From Aliidiomarina soli (GTDB lineage: Bacteria; Pseudomonadota; Gammaproteobacteria; Enterobacterales; Alteromonadaceae), in contig NZ_PIPO01000003.1 in the NCBI RefSeq assembly GCF_003986975.1, positions 434,001-498,000 on the forward strand: 64,000 bases of DNA. Reading direction: 5' to 3'. Position numbers and translations under genes: made by a program. Below, one piece after another: positions 9,126-17,961 of this stretch. Each line of letters starts with the position of its first letter. Position 1 is the first letter of the stretch. The notes beneath the pieces were generated by a model. The model had not been told where the DNA came from. It searched no databases and was given only the letters and a program-made list of their open reading frames with translations.

Positions 9126-10208
9126 ATGTTCAATTACCTACGCAATTGGTTCCAAACACGATTTTCTGATCCGAATGCAGTGACTCTGACGATTTTATTG
9201 GTAATTGGTTTCAGCGTTATTATCTTTTGGGGTCGTATTCTCGCACCTTTTCTTGTTGCAATTGTTTTTGCATACCTACTCGATGGCCCGGTTACCCTGT
9301 TACAACGGATTGGAATTGGTCGCTTCTTCGCTTCCGTGCTGGTCTTCGTGACTTTTATTCTCTTTATGCTGCTGTTTACGATATTTCTGGTGCCGGTGGT
9401 ATGGGAGCAGAGTTTTAATCTGCTCAGAGAGTTACCTAAGATAGCGCAGGCCTGGGACCAACTGATGGAGCAGGCGCAGGAATATGCCCCCGCGTTTGTG
9501 GAACCGCAACAGGTCAGAACCTTTAATGAAAACATGACCACACGACTGCTAACCTTTGGCGAAACGGTGCTGGCACAATCGTTAACCTCGATTGTGAACG
9601 CGTTTACGCTGATGATTTACCTGGTTATTGTGCCGCTGTTGATCTTCTTCATGCTGAAAGATAAAAATACTCTGGTAGGGCATTTTAACCGTATTCTGCC
9701 AAAGCAACGGCGGATGATCTCTCAGGTGGGTATCGAAATGAACCTGCAGATCCGAAATTACATTCGCGGTAAAGCACTTGAAATTATTATCGTCGGTGTT
9801 GTCACCTACATTGTTTTTACCTTCTTTGACTTACGCTATGCCGCCTTACTTGCGACCCTGGTCGGCTTTTCAGTACTCATTCCGTACATTGGTGCGGCCG
9901 TGGTAACAGCGCCCGTGGCCTTGGTTGGGCTGTTTCAGTTCGGTGTCTCAGCAACCCTGGTGTGGTTGATTGTGGCTTATCTGATTATTCAGGCTCTGGA
10001 TGGCAATGTTCTGGTCCCCTTACTGTTTTCAGAGGCGGTTAGCTTGCATCCGATCTATATCATTGCGTCGGTGCTGGTGTTTGGTGCCTGGTGGGGCTTT
10101 TGGGGTGTTTTCTTTGCCATTCCGCTTGCCAGCCTGGTTAAAGCGGTCATTAGTGCCTTCTCGGAGCAGCGGCGGCTGCAGGAAGAAGCGGAAGGGGCTG
10201 AACCCTAA
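9126..10208 (+). CDS. perM: AI-2E/PerM family membrane protein
   Basis: A 360-residue integral membrane protein of the AI-2E/PerM family with about eight hydrophobic segments. The loop KDKNTLVGHFNRILP and the late motifs LIPYIGAAVV and QALDGNVLVPLLF are typical. Members have been linked to export of small molecules or to Na/H antiport, and the E. coli PerM role is unsettled. Its position beside bepA, arsC and hda is the conserved one. The stop codon overlaps by four bases the stop of the convergent gene at 10205-10630. Confidence 0.88.
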   Translation: MFNYLRNWFQTRFSDPNAVTLTILLVIGFSVIIFWGRILAPFLVAIVFAYLLDGPVTLLQRIGIGRFFASVLVFVTFILFMLLFTIFLVPVVWEQSFNLLRELPKIAQAWDQLMEQAQEYAPAFVEPQQVRTFNENMTTRLLTFGETVLAQSLTSIVNAFTLMIYLVIVPLLIFFMLKDKNTLVGHFNRILPKQRRMISQVGIEMNLQIRNYIRGKALEIIIVGVVTYIVFTFFDLRYAALLATLVGFSVLIPYIGAAVVTAPVALVGLFQFGVSATLVWLIVAYLIIQALDGNVLVPLLFSEAVSLHPIYIIASVLVFGAWWGFWGVFFAIPLASLVKAVISAFSEQRRLQEEAEGAEP

Positions 10209-10630
10209 CCCGACTCACTGACAGTAAAGGTAAAGCTGATATCCGCACTATCATCCTCATCGCTGCGATTATCGCTGACGGTAATCGTTTGTGACTGGCC
10301 AAGCACCGCCTGCAGTGAGGGCTGCATCAGCGTCTTCCAGCCTGAGTCGCCTTCCTGTTCGATCAAAAATCGTGCATTGACCAGGTTGCCTCCCGCCTCG
10401 CTGATACTATAAGTAAGGCGGATAGTGGGGTAGCTCTCTGATTGAGTAATCACGTATTGCTCTTCATTCGTGCGAATACGTTGTTGCGGGCGTGCGACGG
10501 TGTGACCATCAATTTCCAGTCGTCCATCAAACTGATACGTTGTCTCTTCGTCTGCAGCCAGAGTAAACGGCATGGCGAAGTACGTTGCTGCAAGCAACAA
10601 CGGTGAAATAACGAGTCGGGTAATCTGCAT
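10205..10630 (-). CDS. secreted hypothetical protein
   Basis: About 141 residues from the ATG preceded by AGGAGAAGCGTC; longer reading frames upstream lack a ribosome site. The N terminus (MQITRLVISPLLLAATYFA) is a signal peptide with cleavage near TLA-AD. The mature part is rich in beta-type residues and ends with a symmetrical FTFTVSESG. I do not recognise the family. It is convergent with perM and shares four bases with its end. Confidence 0.65.
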   Translation of the reverse strand: MQITRLVISPLLLAATYFAMPFTLAADEETTYQFDGRLEIDGHTVARPQQRIRTNEEQYVITQSESYPTIRLTYSISEAGGNLVNARFLIEQEGDSGWKTLMQPSLQAVLGQSQTITVSDNRSDEDDSADISFTFTVSESG

Positions 10631-10707
10631 GACGCTTCTCCTGTGTAAGTGGTACTTATAGGATACCAGCAGGGCGCAGTTAGTTGCGTAAATATTAGGC
10701 AAACCTT

Positions 10708-11400
10708 TTATTTTTCTTTGCCTGGAATAAATCCGGCTACCACCGCGAGCAGAGCGGCTACCAGTGCAGCCGGAAGCAGAACCACCAGCCCGGCAGCATA
10801 CACAGCGAAGGCCCCGAGAACACCACCAGTAAAAAACGCCAGTAGAATAATCAGCAGCAAGATCAACTTCCAGGTCTTCACTTTGCGCCCGCGCAGGCGG
10901 CTGCCCAGCAAAGCGCCGAGATCGGTAACCACACCGGTCACGTGGGTGGTACGTATGGTCAGGCCGCGGAAACTTCCGGCCATGGCGTTTTGCAAACCAC
11001 AGGCAGCCGCGGCAAGGGCGACTGCATAACTATTGTCGTTCAGGGCAAAGACGGCGGCCAGGCACAGGAGTAAGGCTTCCAGCGCTAAAGCCGATACATA
11101 GCTCTTGCTAAGCCGCAGACTGACATGGCTGATTAAGAGCCCGGCGCTGAATGCTCCGAGCCAGAAACCGACAAGTATTGACCCAATAGGCAGCAGATCG
11201 GCTGTGTTCCCGCTCATGATATCAATGCCGAGGTGAGCAACCGCGCCGCTCATATGGCTGACAGGTACAGCGAAGAAGCCCAGCATAACGACATTGATAT
11301 AGCCCGCTAACGCCGCCAACACCGCCGCACCAATAAAGACAGGGGCTCTATGCTGAAGCATGAACACGTCCTGCTCATTCTCTAAGCGTTCCCATGGCAT
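10708..11400 (-). CDS. DUF1275 family membrane protein, YoaK-like
   Basis: A 230-residue protein with six hydrophobic segments. Near its N terminus it has the conserved AGYINVVMLGFFAVPVSHMSG-type region, and later it has LTIRTTHVTGVVTDLG, both characteristic of the DUF1275 (YoaK) family, whose function is unknown. The start could be the first ATG (PWERLENEQ) or an internal Met before LQHRAPVF. It stands alone on the minus strand, in front of the secreted hypothetical gene at 10205-10630. Confidence 0.82.
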   Translation of the reverse strand: MPWERLENEQDVFMLQHRAPVFIGAAVLAALAGYINVVMLGFFAVPVSHMSGAVAHLGIDIMSGNTADLLPIGSILVGFWLGAFSAGLLISHVSLRLSKSYVSALALEALLLCLAAVFALNDNSYAVALAAAACGLQNAMAGSFRGLTIRTTHVTGVVTDLGALLGSRLRGRKVKTWKLILLLIILLAFFTGGVLGAFAVYAAGLVVLLPAALVAALLAVVAGFIPGKEK

Positions 11401-11495
11401 GGTCTGCCGCCTTGCTATGTGTGTAGGAGCTTCATTTATAACAGCTTTATGCTGGTTGGAAAACGGATTGAAGTTAATTATCAGCTGGCTACTAA

Positions 11496-13019
11496 TCAGA
11501 ACTGATACAAAAGCCGCAAGCGGTTATTGTAAAAACGTTTGGCTCCGTCAAAGTCGGTAATACCCAGTATGTTCTCGAACCTGAACCCTTCGAGATGGGC
11601 GGAGAACACACCAAGATCGACGCTAATACCGGTATCCCAGCCCCAACTGTTCTGGTCCTCAACGATGGGGATACCGGCGGCAAAGCCGCGATCGCCATCG
11701 AAGTTATAGAACGCATGACTCTGGCCGCGTTTAGCTTGGTAGTAAACGTAACGTGTGAACAAGTCAATGTTGTCAGAGAACCTGATATCAAGGCGGCCGC
11801 CGATGCCGTAGCCCGGGCCAAGACCATCGACACCATTGTTCATCGTATCGGTATAGAACACACCGCTGAGATCGCTATAGGGATGCACAAGCTGACCATC
11901 ACGAAAACTGCCTTCATTTAACGGTGAATAGTGTCCAACCAGTGCGGCGCTAATATGTCGTGATTGCACGCCGAGTTTGAGTCCGTAGATTTCAGCATTG
12001 ATGTCGCCTAAGGCTGCACGCCCGGTTTCCTCCTCGCGGGCAAATTGCACACGTATGTAGGGCTCGAAACCACCCCAGTCAGCGGCGCCCATCAGCAGCT
12101 GCATCTGATATCCAAATTCAGCGTATTGCATGCGGGCCGTATCAAAGAAGGTGTAGTGCCAGATCTGTGCAATGTAATCGCCACCAGTGGTGTTATGGCG
12201 GACGGTAGTACCGACAGTGAACAGGCCCGGGGTATCCTCGACATAGCGGTTATTATGGGTAAACTCATCGTCAAATCGGCTCTGGTAGCTGGTCATACGC
12301 GCTATAAAGATCTGCCAGGTGGGTTGGCTAGTCACCGATGCATCAAATTCAAACGGCATATACTGATTATTCGTATAATCAGGCGGCCTCACGACTTCAT
12401 AGCCATTTTCTTGGTCTCGGAGATAATCGTTAGGACGACTCCACTGCAATGGTCGGATAGCAGCAGAAACACCGGAAAACGAGCGTGGTATCAGGGTAAA
12501 TTGATCGGTGTTAGCAAACGGCGTATTAAGTAGCTGGCGCCCACCACGAAGCCGGAATCCCGGCCTGTTGTATTGAACATAGCCTTTAGTAATCGCGTAC
12601 AGCCCCTGATCCGGGCCAACGAGATTGAGGTTGGGGTTATCGTAGTGAACGATCGGCTCTGCGAAGGAAATCCCGAACTCAGCAGAGACACCATAGATCA
12701 TCCCTGTGCGGGTATTTAAGCTGCCGCCAAACGCATTGGAACGGGTGTTAAAATCGTCTTCGGGATCGTCGACATTGGGATAGGGTCGATTGGTATCATG
12801 GAACCTGCGGAAGTCAAAAACTCCGAGTTCCCCGGTAAGCTCCGAGCCCTTAACAACCTGCTGTACAAACCTGTCTCTGAACGTAAGCGGTTTGTCACCT
12901 TCTTCCTGAGCGACAACAGTACCGCTGATTAGCGCGCCTATCATCCCTAACAGCACCGACTGCGGGCAGTGTCGGCATGCAGCTGAATGCCGTGAGCTGA
13001 AAGATGCGTTCTGTGCCAT
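11496..13019 (-). CDS. outer-membrane porin, OprD-like
   Basis: A 507-residue protein with an N-terminal hydrophobic region (SVLLGMIGALISGTVVA) followed by a mature part starting QEEGDKPLTFRDRF. The body shows alternating aromatic/polar beta-strand patterns, an FRLRGGRQLLNTPF segment typical of OprD-family porins, and a terminal phenylalanine (LRLLYQF) that serves as the outer-membrane assembly signal. Its role is probably uptake of a small substrate. It is divergent from the PQQ-dehydrogenase pair, which suggests it brings in that enzyme's substrate; this is an inference from position only. Confidence 0.8.
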   Translation of the reverse strand: MAQNASFSSRHSAACRHCPQSVLLGMIGALISGTVVAQEEGDKPLTFRDRFVQQVVKGSELTGELGVFDFRRFHDTNRPYPNVDDPEDDFNTRSNAFGGSLNTRTGMIYGVSAEFGISFAEPIVHYDNPNLNLVGPDQGLYAITKGYVQYNRPGFRLRGGRQLLNTPFANTDQFTLIPRSFSGVSAAIRPLQWSRPNDYLRDQENGYEVVRPPDYTNNQYMPFEFDASVTSQPTWQIFIARMTSYQSRFDDEFTHNNRYVEDTPGLFTVGTTVRHNTTGGDYIAQIWHYTFFDTARMQYAEFGYQMQLLMGAADWGGFEPYIRVQFAREEETGRAALGDINAEIYGLKLGVQSRHISAALVGHYSPLNEGSFRDGQLVHPYSDLSGVFYTDTMNNGVDGLGPGYGIGGRLDIRFSDNIDLFTRYVYYQAKRGQSHAFYNFDGDRGFAAGIPIVEDQNSWGWDTGISVDLGVFSAHLEGFRFENILGITDFDGAKRFYNNRLRLLYQF

Positions 13020-13169
13020 GGCCCTCTCCTCTGATTCATGCTTTTAGCAAACGGGCGTTCATACATCTGTTCGCGCACACTGGCCTTCAGGTGCCATTGT
13101 CAGGCGTCAGCTTGACGCTAGACCTACTCAAAACTATATAACTAGTAAAGATAGGACAGGAGATTCACC

Positions 13170-13520
13170 TTGCCAACTTACCCAACATCTACCGGCGCTA
13201 TGGTGCTGATTCTCGCATCGCTGCTCGGAGTCGGAATCTCGCTATACTATTACCTTGTGCCCATGACTGGCGTTACTGGCACAGAAGGTGCGCTGCTCGT
13301 TGTTATTTCCTCCCTGGTACTCACCCTTTGCGGCATTATCCTGCTTAAAGTGCACACGGGATCGCCTGCTATCGCGGTGCGGGTCCTTGTTTTACTGGGT
13401 GCCTTGGGCACTATTGCTGCCGCCTGGTTTTTGCATGCATTCTGGTTGGTGGCTGTCATGCTGGTTGCCTTTGTTGGCGTGATCATTGATTTTTTACCGT
13501 TAAAGGAAGACCGCAAATGA
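13170..13520 (+). CDS. membrane anchor subunit of a PQQ dehydrogenase
   Basis: A 116-residue protein with four hydrophobic segments (about 8-28, 37-57, 66-84 and 87-107) and a short charged C terminus. The start is TTG 13170, with ACAGGAGA six bases upstream. It resembles the N-terminal transmembrane domain that is normally fused to membrane-bound quinoprotein glucose/quinate dehydrogenases. Its stop overlaps the start of the catalytic gene in an ATGA arrangement, indicating coupled translation and probably a two-subunit enzyme. The role as anchor and quinone contact is an inference from size, topology and neighbour. Confidence 0.7.
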   Translation: MPTYPTSTGAMVLILASLLGVGISLYYYLVPMTGVTGTEGALLVVISSLVLTLCGIILLKVHTGSPAIAVRVLVLLGALGTIAAAWFLHAFWLVAVMLVAFVGVIIDFLPLKEDRK

Positions 13521-15418
13521 ACAGGTTAACCACGCACTTCCTTGTCCCGGTGGCGCTCTGCATGTCTGTTTCGAGCCAGGCGCAGGAAGCCGTCTGGGAT
13601 ACTTTTCACGGTCAGTTGAATGCGCAGAAGTACTCACCGCTGACGCAAATCAACGTCTCAAATGTGGATCAACTGGAGCTGGCCTGGGAGTATCATACCG
13701 GCGATGTATCTGATGGGAGCGGCGATTTGCCCGCAACAGTCTGGTCGGCGACCCCTGTTTACGCGAACGACACTCTGTATATAGGTACGCCTTTTTATCG
13801 CATCATCGCGCTTGACCCCGCCACAGGCGATGAAAAATGGACGTTTAACAGTCACTCTGTACTAGAAGCTTTGACCCAGCCAGCACTGAAAAACCGCGGA
13901 GTTGCCTATTGGGAGGCCGACGACCCAGTGAACGGCGAAGCCTGTCAAAAGATAGTGTATCTGGGAACGATGGATGCTCGTCTGTTCGCAGTCGATGCTG
14001 ATACTGGCAGTCTCTGTGAAGATTTCGCCAATAATGGCGTGTTGGATGTCAATCAGTGGAACAACACCAACGACCGCTGGCCGTTGTCGTTACTACAGCC
14101 GCCGACGGTTACCGGTGACCACCTCATCCTGGGCTGGGCCGGCAAGGACTGGGCCTCGGCCGAGGCACCTCCGGGGACGGTATTCTCTCTCAATGCCCGC
14201 ACTGGTGAGTTGCAATGGACACTGAACTTTATTCCCGAGGAGATGCGCCAACGCACTGGCACTGCGAATGTATGGACAGCAATGTCGGTGGATGAGGAGC
14301 TTGGACTTGTTTATCTGCCCGTATCGTCACCGTCTCCAAACTTCTGGGGTGGAAACCGAACGGAAGATATTCCGTTGGCAACCTCGACCACGGCGGTGGA
14401 CATTGAAACCGGTGAAGTTGTTTGGTCGCGTCAGTGGGTTCATCACGATCTCTGGGATTACGACCCCACATCCGCACCGACGCTGATGGATATCACAGTC
14501 GATGGCGAAAGCATTCCAGCACTGATGCAAGCGACCAAAATGGGATTCCTGTTCGTGGTCAATCGCGAGACCGGAGAGGACGTATGGCCAATCGAAGAGC
14601 GACCAGTTCCAGCCGGAAACGTTGAGGGCGAAGTCTACGCAGAGACCCAGCCATTCCCAACCAAGCCCGAACCTTTGCTCGATCAGGCCAGCAAACCAAA
14701 GATCTGGTGGGCCGCCGATGTACTTGGGTTTGGCGAATGTTCACGTCTGTTTGACAGTCTTAGTTACGAAGGTATGTATTCGCCTCCAACCACTGAAGGC
14801 GAGGGCGTTCTTGCCTATCCGGCCAGCGCTGGCGGTGTGCAGTGGGGCGGGGTTGCCTTTGATCCGGTAAGCCAGACCGCTATCGTCAATACCTCGCATA
14901 TTACTCAGTACCTCAAGCTCTGGCCCCGAGACGAGTACGAACGGGTTGCTGGTGACTCCGGTAACGAAGAAGGCTTTTACCCGCAGGAAGGAACGCCATT
15001 TGGTATGTCATTGCACAATGCGGTTAATTGGTTGGGTATGCCGTGCTGGGAACCGCCTTATGGCGAATTAGTATCAATTGACATGCATACGGGCGATGTC
15101 AACTGGCGCCGTCCGATAGGGGTGTCACAGCGATTCGGATTCTACATGCCAGAAAGTATGGGCTCTCCCACCATTGGTGGACCTGCAGTAACCGCTGGTG
15201 GCCTGATTTTTATCGGTGCGTCGATGGATGCTAAGGTACGCGCTTATTCGTTAGAAAGCGGTGAAGAGCTTTGGTCCGATCTGGTTCAGGCTCCGGTCGT
15301 TGCTAACCCTGCTGTCTATGAGCATGACGGTAAACAGTATGTGGCGTTTATCGCCGGGGGGAACACCATCATTAAAGACCAGGTAGGCGATCAGATAGCG
15401 GTGTATGCGTTACCATAA
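13517..15418 (+). CDS. PQQ-dependent dehydrogenase, glucose/quinate type
   Basis: A 633-residue periplasmic quinoprotein with a signal peptide (LVPVALCMSVSSQAQ). The eight-bladed propeller sequences include KYSPLTQINVSNVDQLELAW, WSATPVYANDTLYIG and WVHHDLWDYDPTSAPTLMD, which correspond to conserved stretches of membrane-bound PQQ glucose and quinate/shikimate dehydrogenases. The C terminus has GGPAVTAGGLIFIGASMD and ends with YVAFIAGG. It would oxidise a sugar or cyclic polyol in the periplasm and pass electrons to ubiquinone. Unlike classical Gcd, it lacks the N-terminal membrane domain, which is supplied by the preceding ORF. The exact substrate is not readable, and PQQ synthesis genes are not in the window. 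Confidence 0.88.
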   Translation: MNRLTTHFLVPVALCMSVSSQAQEAVWDTFHGQLNAQKYSPLTQINVSNVDQLELAWEYHTGDVSDGSGDLPATVWSATPVYANDTLYIGTPFYRIIALDPATGDEKWTFNSHSVLEALTQPALKNRGVAYWEADDPVNGEACQKIVYLGTMDARLFAVDADTGSLCEDFANNGVLDVNQWNNTNDRWPLSLLQPPTVTGDHLILGWAGKDWASAEAPPGTVFSLNARTGELQWTLNFIPEEMRQRTGTANVWTAMSVDEELGLVYLPVSSPSPNFWGGNRTEDIPLATSTTAVDIETGEVVWSRQWVHHDLWDYDPTSAPTLMDITVDGESIPALMQATKMGFLFVVNRETGEDVWPIEERPVPAGNVEGEVYAETQPFPTKPEPLLDQASKPKIWWAADVLGFGECSRLFDSLSYEGMYSPPTTEGEGVLAYPASAGGVQWGGVAFDPVSQTAIVNTSHITQYLKLWPRDEYERVAGDSGNEEGFYPQEGTPFGMSLHNAVNWLGMPCWEPPYGELVSIDMHTGDVNWRRPIGVSQRFGFYMPESMGSPTIGGPAVTAGGLIFIGASMDAKVRAYSLESGEELWSDLVQAPVVANPAVYEHDGKQYVAFIAGGNTIIKDQVGDQIAVYALP

Positions 15419-15570
15419 GAAACAGGTGCACTAGGCTAAGAGCGGTTGCTGCAGTTAATAATTGACTTCAGGTTTCAATATATGTCAATCACATTGATGG
15501 CGGGATTGGCGGACCGATTAGAGGTTGAGATTTTTATTTGAATTTGTGTAGAGGTTCTCAACCTCTTTGA

Positions 15571-15870
15571 GGTAACTCAAGGGCTTTAGAACATATTAAT
15601 ACAGCATTTATCTTCTACAGAACTTGTTGTAAGCCAGGGGAAGTAGGAGAACTCGACCTGACCCAAAATCTGCTGGTGAATGAGATGGAAAATATACCTG
15701 AGAGTTACCTTAACTTTCTGAATAAAGAGCTCATACCACCCAGTACACCGACTGCTGTGAGGATATACGGCATGTAGTATGAGGAGAACAGAGGAAATCT
15801 AAGTAGTAAAGAGCTATATACTGAGAACGAATACTTGAACCAAAGTAGCATGCTCGAACATGATTTTTAA
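15571..15870 (+). pseudogene. possible decayed coding fragment
   Basis: This AT-rich stretch stays open for 99 codons apart from one TAG at 15775-15777. It includes coding-like runs such as AFIFYRTCCKPGEVGELDL and SSKELYTENEYLNQSS. The first run faintly recalls the RxxE-type region of tyrosine recombinases, but that is not secure. No start or ribosome site is evident. The rest of 15419-15570 holds no recognisable gene. This is either a relic or a chance low-stop frame in AT-rich DNA. Confidence 0.25.
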
Positions 15871-16120
15871 CTGTCTACCCTGTGTATGACAAAATTATTA
15901 TCATGCAATCAAAGATTGCCGATTTCCTATTGAGTGATTCATCCATCATGCGGGGAGCCCCGTGGCACCCTGTGAATGAAATAAAAACAACAATTTGTGA
16001 AGTGCCGGAAATCTATTCTGTTTATCTCAACTTTAGTCTGTTCAAACTCCTTAATGTTTATAAGGTCGGTAATCATTCTATGGATCAGCTCTCATACTTC
16101 CCTAGATCTGAGTTCTTCAT

Positions 16121-16348
16121 TTATTGATTGTTCTTATTTTGAGTAGTAAGCCAGTATCTCAAAATGGTTCAAGCAAGTATCGACCATGCCATAAAAGCAA
16201 GAAATGTAGTGTTAGTAAATTGAGTACTAATAAAAAGTAAAGTCACTTAATGTCCGATAAAGCTTCCACCACTACAGTAGAATGCGATAAAAGCTAAAGA
16301 GACAATAGTGAGATTTCTTCGTTCAACGTGACTGTCTTCGAAGGCCAT
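16121..16348 (-). pseudogene. broken small membrane protein gene
   Basis: The reading frame starts at ATG 16346-16348 with a GAAGGA ribosome site. It gives MAFEDSHVERRNLTIV followed by a hydrophobic helix, then a TAA at 16247-16249. The same frame continues with a second hydrophobic helix (FLAFMAWSILA), a TGA at 16169-16171, and a basic/amide tail before a TAA at 16121-16123. A good start, two helices in one frame and two isolated stops suggest a gene disabled by point mutations. A plus-strand ORF at 15882-16127 just beyond looks like noise. Confidence 0.45.
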
Positions 16349-16479
16349 ATTTTTCCTTCGAGATTAAATGAAAATTAACTTACTGAATCGCCACTAGCTC
16401 ACTATGTAGTTTGCACGCAGCCGTCTATCTATGTTATTTATGTTAATTAGCATAATAGTGCGGGTCGCCATCTCATATA

Positions 16480-16620
16480 GTGCCGAAAGGACGTGCGTGC
16501 CGATGCGGGAAGGTAATTAGAGTAACCGGAGGCAAATACATTGTCTACGAAGTTGTTGGCAATGTTGATAGAAAAATACATGTGATCAAAGCAAAGGAAG
16601 GAATCATAAAGATTAAATAA
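16480..16620 (+). CDS. possible 46-residue basic small protein
   Basis: GTG at 16480 opens a frame of 46 codons ending TAA at 16620. It reads PKGRACRCGKVIRVTGG near its start and ends in a lysine/isoleucine-rich KEGIIKIK. The composition looks coding (CxC followed by alternating beta-type residues), but there is no convincing ribosome site and stops lie just upstream. It may be a real small basic protein or the last part of a decayed gene. Confidence 0.2.
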   Translation: MPKGRACRCGKVIRVTGGKYIVYEVVGNVDRKIHVIKAKEGIIKIK

Positions 16621-16722
16621 TACAATAGAAGTCTATGCTCCGTCACGAATTTAAAAAAGTAACCTCTCGAGCCATTAATAGATAAAAATGATAGTAGAAT
16701 AGGGATATACTGAGGATGACAA

Positions 16723-17232
16723 ATGAACGATGAGATGAAGGCTGCTCAGGTAGGTGCTCTTTCAATCGCATGGGCTAATCAGATGGACGCCGTTTGGCGT
16801 GTACATAATTACGCTACGACGTTGGAAGCAGGTATTCTTGTTGCATCGTGGTACCTATTTGAAAGAGAACACACTTCAGCATTGCTTGCCCTATTGCTAG
16901 GTGCAAACATGCTACTACATGTTATGTTTTTCATATCACATAGGCACTCCCAAATTCAAAACGGTTTTAATAGACAACTGAGAGAGCTCGGTGTTTACGA
17001 CACTTCGGTACCTAGCTGCGAGGTTTCTCTTTATGCTCATGAATGGGCAAAAGCTGTACTGGTTCTTTTGCCTACATTTAACTGTGTGGGGAGCTGGTTT
17101 ATTACTATTGGTAGCTGGGGGGATTTATCATGTGGATTCAAAGCCTTTTACTTAACTGCTTCAGTTATTACTTCTTTAATTCCCTTTTACTTAGCGAAGA
17201 AACTTGTCACCTTAATAATTGTTAGAAAATGA
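16723..17232 (+). CDS. orphan membrane protein
   Basis: A 169-residue protein with four hydrophobic segments (about 36-48, 52-71, 109-127 and 141-163) and an amphipathic N terminus (NDEMKAAQVGALSIAW). The ribosome site is GAGGATGACAA just before the ATG. I do not recognise the family. It is the only clearly intact gene in the AT-rich zone between the PQQ dehydrogenase and tRNA-Pro, so it is probably acquired cargo. Confidence 0.6.
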   Translation: MNDEMKAAQVGALSIAWANQMDAVWRVHNYATTLEAGILVASWYLFEREHTSALLALLLGANMLLHVMFFISHRHSQIQNGFNRQLRELGVYDTSVPSCEVSLYAHEWAKAVLVLLPTFNCVGSWFITIGSWGDLSCGFKAFYLTASVITSLIPFYLAKKLVTLIIVRK

Positions 17233-17330
17233 AAAATTCGGATTCGGAGCTGATTACTGTGGCATGCTTCCATGGATGTGGTGCTTAATTCTGAAATATT
17301 GGTAAACTATTCTAGGGGAAAGTAGATGTT

Positions 17331-17597
17331 TTAAGGGGATTCTTGGCACTTATCTTTTAAGGACACCACTTCAGGGTATGCTAAACCTAAAAACTGAGAG
17401 GAATCTCTAATCCCACGCTTGAAGTAGCCGAGATTGCTCTCGGCCAGCTCCATATCAAACGACAATAAACCAGTCTTCTTCGACAGTCATTCCCAACTCT
17501 GCGAAGTGTTGGTGTCAGGACGATATTAAGGTTGAGAGTAATTCATCAAAAACATTGGGAGACCGACTCTTACGAATGACTCTATCCTACTAACCAT
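17331..17597 (-). pseudogene. possible broken gene with two in-frame stops
   Basis: From ATG 17595-17597 on the minus strand, one frame reads 89 codons with stops at 17526-17528 (TAA) and 17487-17489 (TGA) before the final TAA at 17331-17333. The longest open part (51 codons) includes LLSFDMELAESNLGYFKRG and looks coding. No family is recognised. Around it, 17234-17330 and 17598-17754 show nothing I can assign. Confidence 0.3.
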
Positions 17598-17754
17598 CGG
17601 TAATAATACCATTAGCGTCTGAAACTAAGAATTAGTTTATTTAATATTGAACGAACAATTCTTCTAGCAAGGTAGAGCTTGAATCCTAGTCTTAAGATAC
17701 CTCAAATTTGACTACTGTATATTGAGGCCGAATTAGGGCGCTGGATTTCAGGAA

Positions 17755-17780
17755 CAAAAAAACCTGCTCAAAAGCAGGTT
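17755..17780 (-). terminator. rho-independent terminator after tRNA-Pro
   Basis: Inverted repeat AACCTGCT / AGCAGGTT (17761-17780) followed, in the minus-strand direction, by a run of seven T. It lies six bases beyond the tRNA-Pro 3' end. Confidence 0.8.
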
Positions 17781-17785
17781 TTAAT

Positions 17786-17862
17786 TGGTCGGCGTGAGAG
17801 GATTTGAACCTCCGACCCCTGACACCCCATGACAGTGCGCTACCAAGCTGCGCCACACGCCG
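17786..17862 (-). tRNA. proL: tRNA-Pro (anticodon GGG)
   Basis: 77 bases including an encoded CCA. The acceptor stem CGGCGTG pairs with CACGCCG, the D arm contains GCGCAGCTTGGTAGCGC, the anticodon loop is ATGGGGT (GGG), and the T arm is GGTTCAAATCC. The sequence is very close to E. coli proL, including its T-T mismatch in the anticodon stem. It borders the AT-rich decay zone on its 3' side. Confidence 0.97.
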
Positions 17863-17874
17863 ACCGTGCGATGT

Positions 17875-17902
17875 ATCTTACTGAAATCGAGTAAAAAGAC
17901 AA
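17875..17902 (-). promoter_or_regulatory. putative sigma-70 promoter of tRNA-Pro
   Basis: On the minus strand TTGTCT is followed after 16 bases by TAAGAT, about 12 bases before the tRNA 5' end. The spacing and consensus match are good for a stable-RNA promoter. Confidence 0.55.
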
Positions 17903-17961
17903 GTCCTATAGCGTTTGCGTTAGGCTGACTGCTCAGATTGTCGCCGTTTTAGCAGGCTGCG

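Noticed and set aside
12045-12533. 162-codon plus-strand frame opposite the porin gene
   Set aside because: Antisense shadow of a clear outer-membrane protein; no ribosome site and no protein-like pattern.
15882-16127. 81-codon plus-strand frame
   Set aside because: Random-looking sequence with no ribosome site; the opposite strand holds a better coding candidate.
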